Shown here: piece after piece, positions 42,960-43,306 of the stretch
How positions within the stretch are numbered: the first letter of the stretch is position 1
Layout: the number at the start of each line of letters is the position of its first letter
Assembly: GCF_003946275.1 (NCBI RefSeq)
Contig: NZ_RHNQ01000015.1
Coordinates: 1-43,306, forward strand
Length of the DNA: 43,306 bases
From: Loigolactobacillus backii
Lineage (GTDB): Bacteria; Bacillota; Bacilli; Lactobacillales; Lactobacillaceae
Direction of reading: 5' to 3'
The notes under the pieces: generated by a model
The model's database searches: none
Seen by the model: only the letters and a program-made list of their open reading frames with translations
Told to the model about the DNA's origin: nothing
Position numbers and translations under genes: made by a program

Positions 42960-43047
42960 GAGCAGAGTGGAACAAAGTCGGTTTTAGGTTTACGTTCTAG
43001 AGTAATGCCCGGGAATAGTCAGCGGCCAGAACTTTTGTCCCGGCCGC
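42960..43047 (+). repeat. Family A repeat with internal deletion, copy A5
   Basis: GAGTGGAACAAAGTCGG and TTTTAGGTTTACGTTCTAG run directly into GTAATGCCCGGGAATAG and the end hairpin GGCCAGAACTTTTGTCCCGGCC. The roughly 65 middle bases of A1 and A3 are missing. The rest of 42873-43129 has no gene. Confidence 0.6.
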
Positions 43048-43163
43048 GACAAACAACGTATCTTATAAATAAGATACGTTGAATTAATTAATTTATTTTA
43101 AAAAAACAAAAAACGTAAAAAGTATTCTTGGCTCTCTGTCAAATCCTGTTGATAGCCAATTTT

Positions 43164-43203
43164 ACAGCGTTAGAAGTTAGGCAACTTCTAATGCTGTTTT
43201 TTT
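43164..43203 (+). terminator. Hairpin blocking transcription into the IS element
   Basis: ACAGCGTTAGAAGTT facing AACTTCTAATGCTGT, then seven T on the plus strand. It overlaps the last codons of the transposase. It would stop transcription entering from the flanking DNA on the strand opposite the transposase. Confidence 0.7.
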
Positions 43204-43306
43204 ATTTGGTTTGGTGCGCATTTGTTGTAGTTTGATCCGTGAAACTAAATGGTGATAGTTACGAAAACCAAAAGCCGTTCGCTGGATCTGTTTGATCATA
43301 CGATTG
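43177..43306 (-). CDS. ISL3 family transposase, C-terminal fragment
   Basis: The last 43 codons are visible: NRMIKQIQRTAFGFRNYHHL, then VSRIKL, a lysine-rich tail and stop TAA at 43177-43179. The N-R-x-I-K-x-I-x-R-x-A-x-G-x-R-N pattern is the conserved C-terminal region of ISL3 (DDE) transposases. Whether the gene is intact cannot be seen here. Confidence 0.85.
   Translation of the reverse strand, partial: NRMIKQIQRTAFGFRNYHHLVSRIKLQQMRTKPNKKTALEVA

Larger units (their letters stand above)
43130..43306 (-). mobile_element. ISL3-family insertion sequence, right part (cut by window edge)
   Basis: The outer end GGCTCTCTGTCAAATCC begins at 43130, as expected for an ISL3 terminal repeat, and the transposase C-terminus lies just inside. 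The adjacent GTATTCTT (43122-43129) is the candidate 8-bp target repeat. The rest of the element is beyond the window. Confidence 0.8.

Overview
The window looks like a chromosomal segment of a low-GC Gram-positive bacterium of the Lactobacillaceae. Supporting signs are strong AGGAGG-type ribosome sites, many TTG/GTG starts, T-box leaders, an L-2-hydroxyisocaproate-type dehydrogenase, a solitary ECF S component, an Asp23/Gls24 envelope-stress operon and an ISL3-type transposase end. I see no rRNA, tRNA, CRISPR array or intact prophage.

Layout. 0.2-16 kb is a branched-chain amino acid (BCAA) region: bcaT/ilvE (-) and ridA (+) diverge from a shared AT-rich promoter region; ilvB-ilvN-ilvC-ilvA-ABC ATPase run on the minus strand; ilvD plus a MIP18/DUF59 Fe-S assembly gene run the other way. 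Between ilvB and ilvD lie two T-box leaders on the minus strand with a small double zinc-ribbon gene between them. Next come a frameshifted BASS-family transporter, an MFS exporter and an L-HicDH-like 2-hydroxyacid dehydrogenase. Together these make valine and isoleucine precursors, detoxify the enamines formed by IlvA, transaminate the keto acids, and possibly reduce surplus keto acids.

16-22 kb holds sfsA, a universal stress protein, a split threonine/serine exporter (YjjP/YjjB type), a C39-like secreted or anchored protein and a large metallophosphoesterase. 22.3-23.5 kb is gene-poor, with a cre-like site, a possible small three-way-junction RNA and a repeat, and looks like a decayed locus. 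23.5-31.8 kb carries DUF2187, an SDR, Dps, a VIT-type Fe/Mn transporter, an anchored alpha/beta hydrolase, a Gfo/Idh oxidoreductase, TatD, a DUF4430 protein coupled to an ECF S component, and SpoIIM. 32-42 kb is rich in stress and ion genes: a universal stress protein, DUF421/DUF3290, glutathione peroxidase, a P-type cation ATPase with a terminator-containing leader, a CPA2 antiporter and the glsB-amaP-DUF2273-asp23-gls24 operon. The right edge cuts an ISL3-family element.

The most unusual content is between genes. A large, highly structured element occurs three times (27.6 kb +, 28.1 kb -, 37.6 kb +). Helix sequences differ between copies while base pairing is kept and the unpaired segments are conserved. 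This suggests selection on a folded RNA or single-stranded DNA. I do not recognise it as a named family. Two further families of short palindromic repeats (called A and B here) are scattered through the intergenic spaces, and one B hairpin sits inside an A copy.
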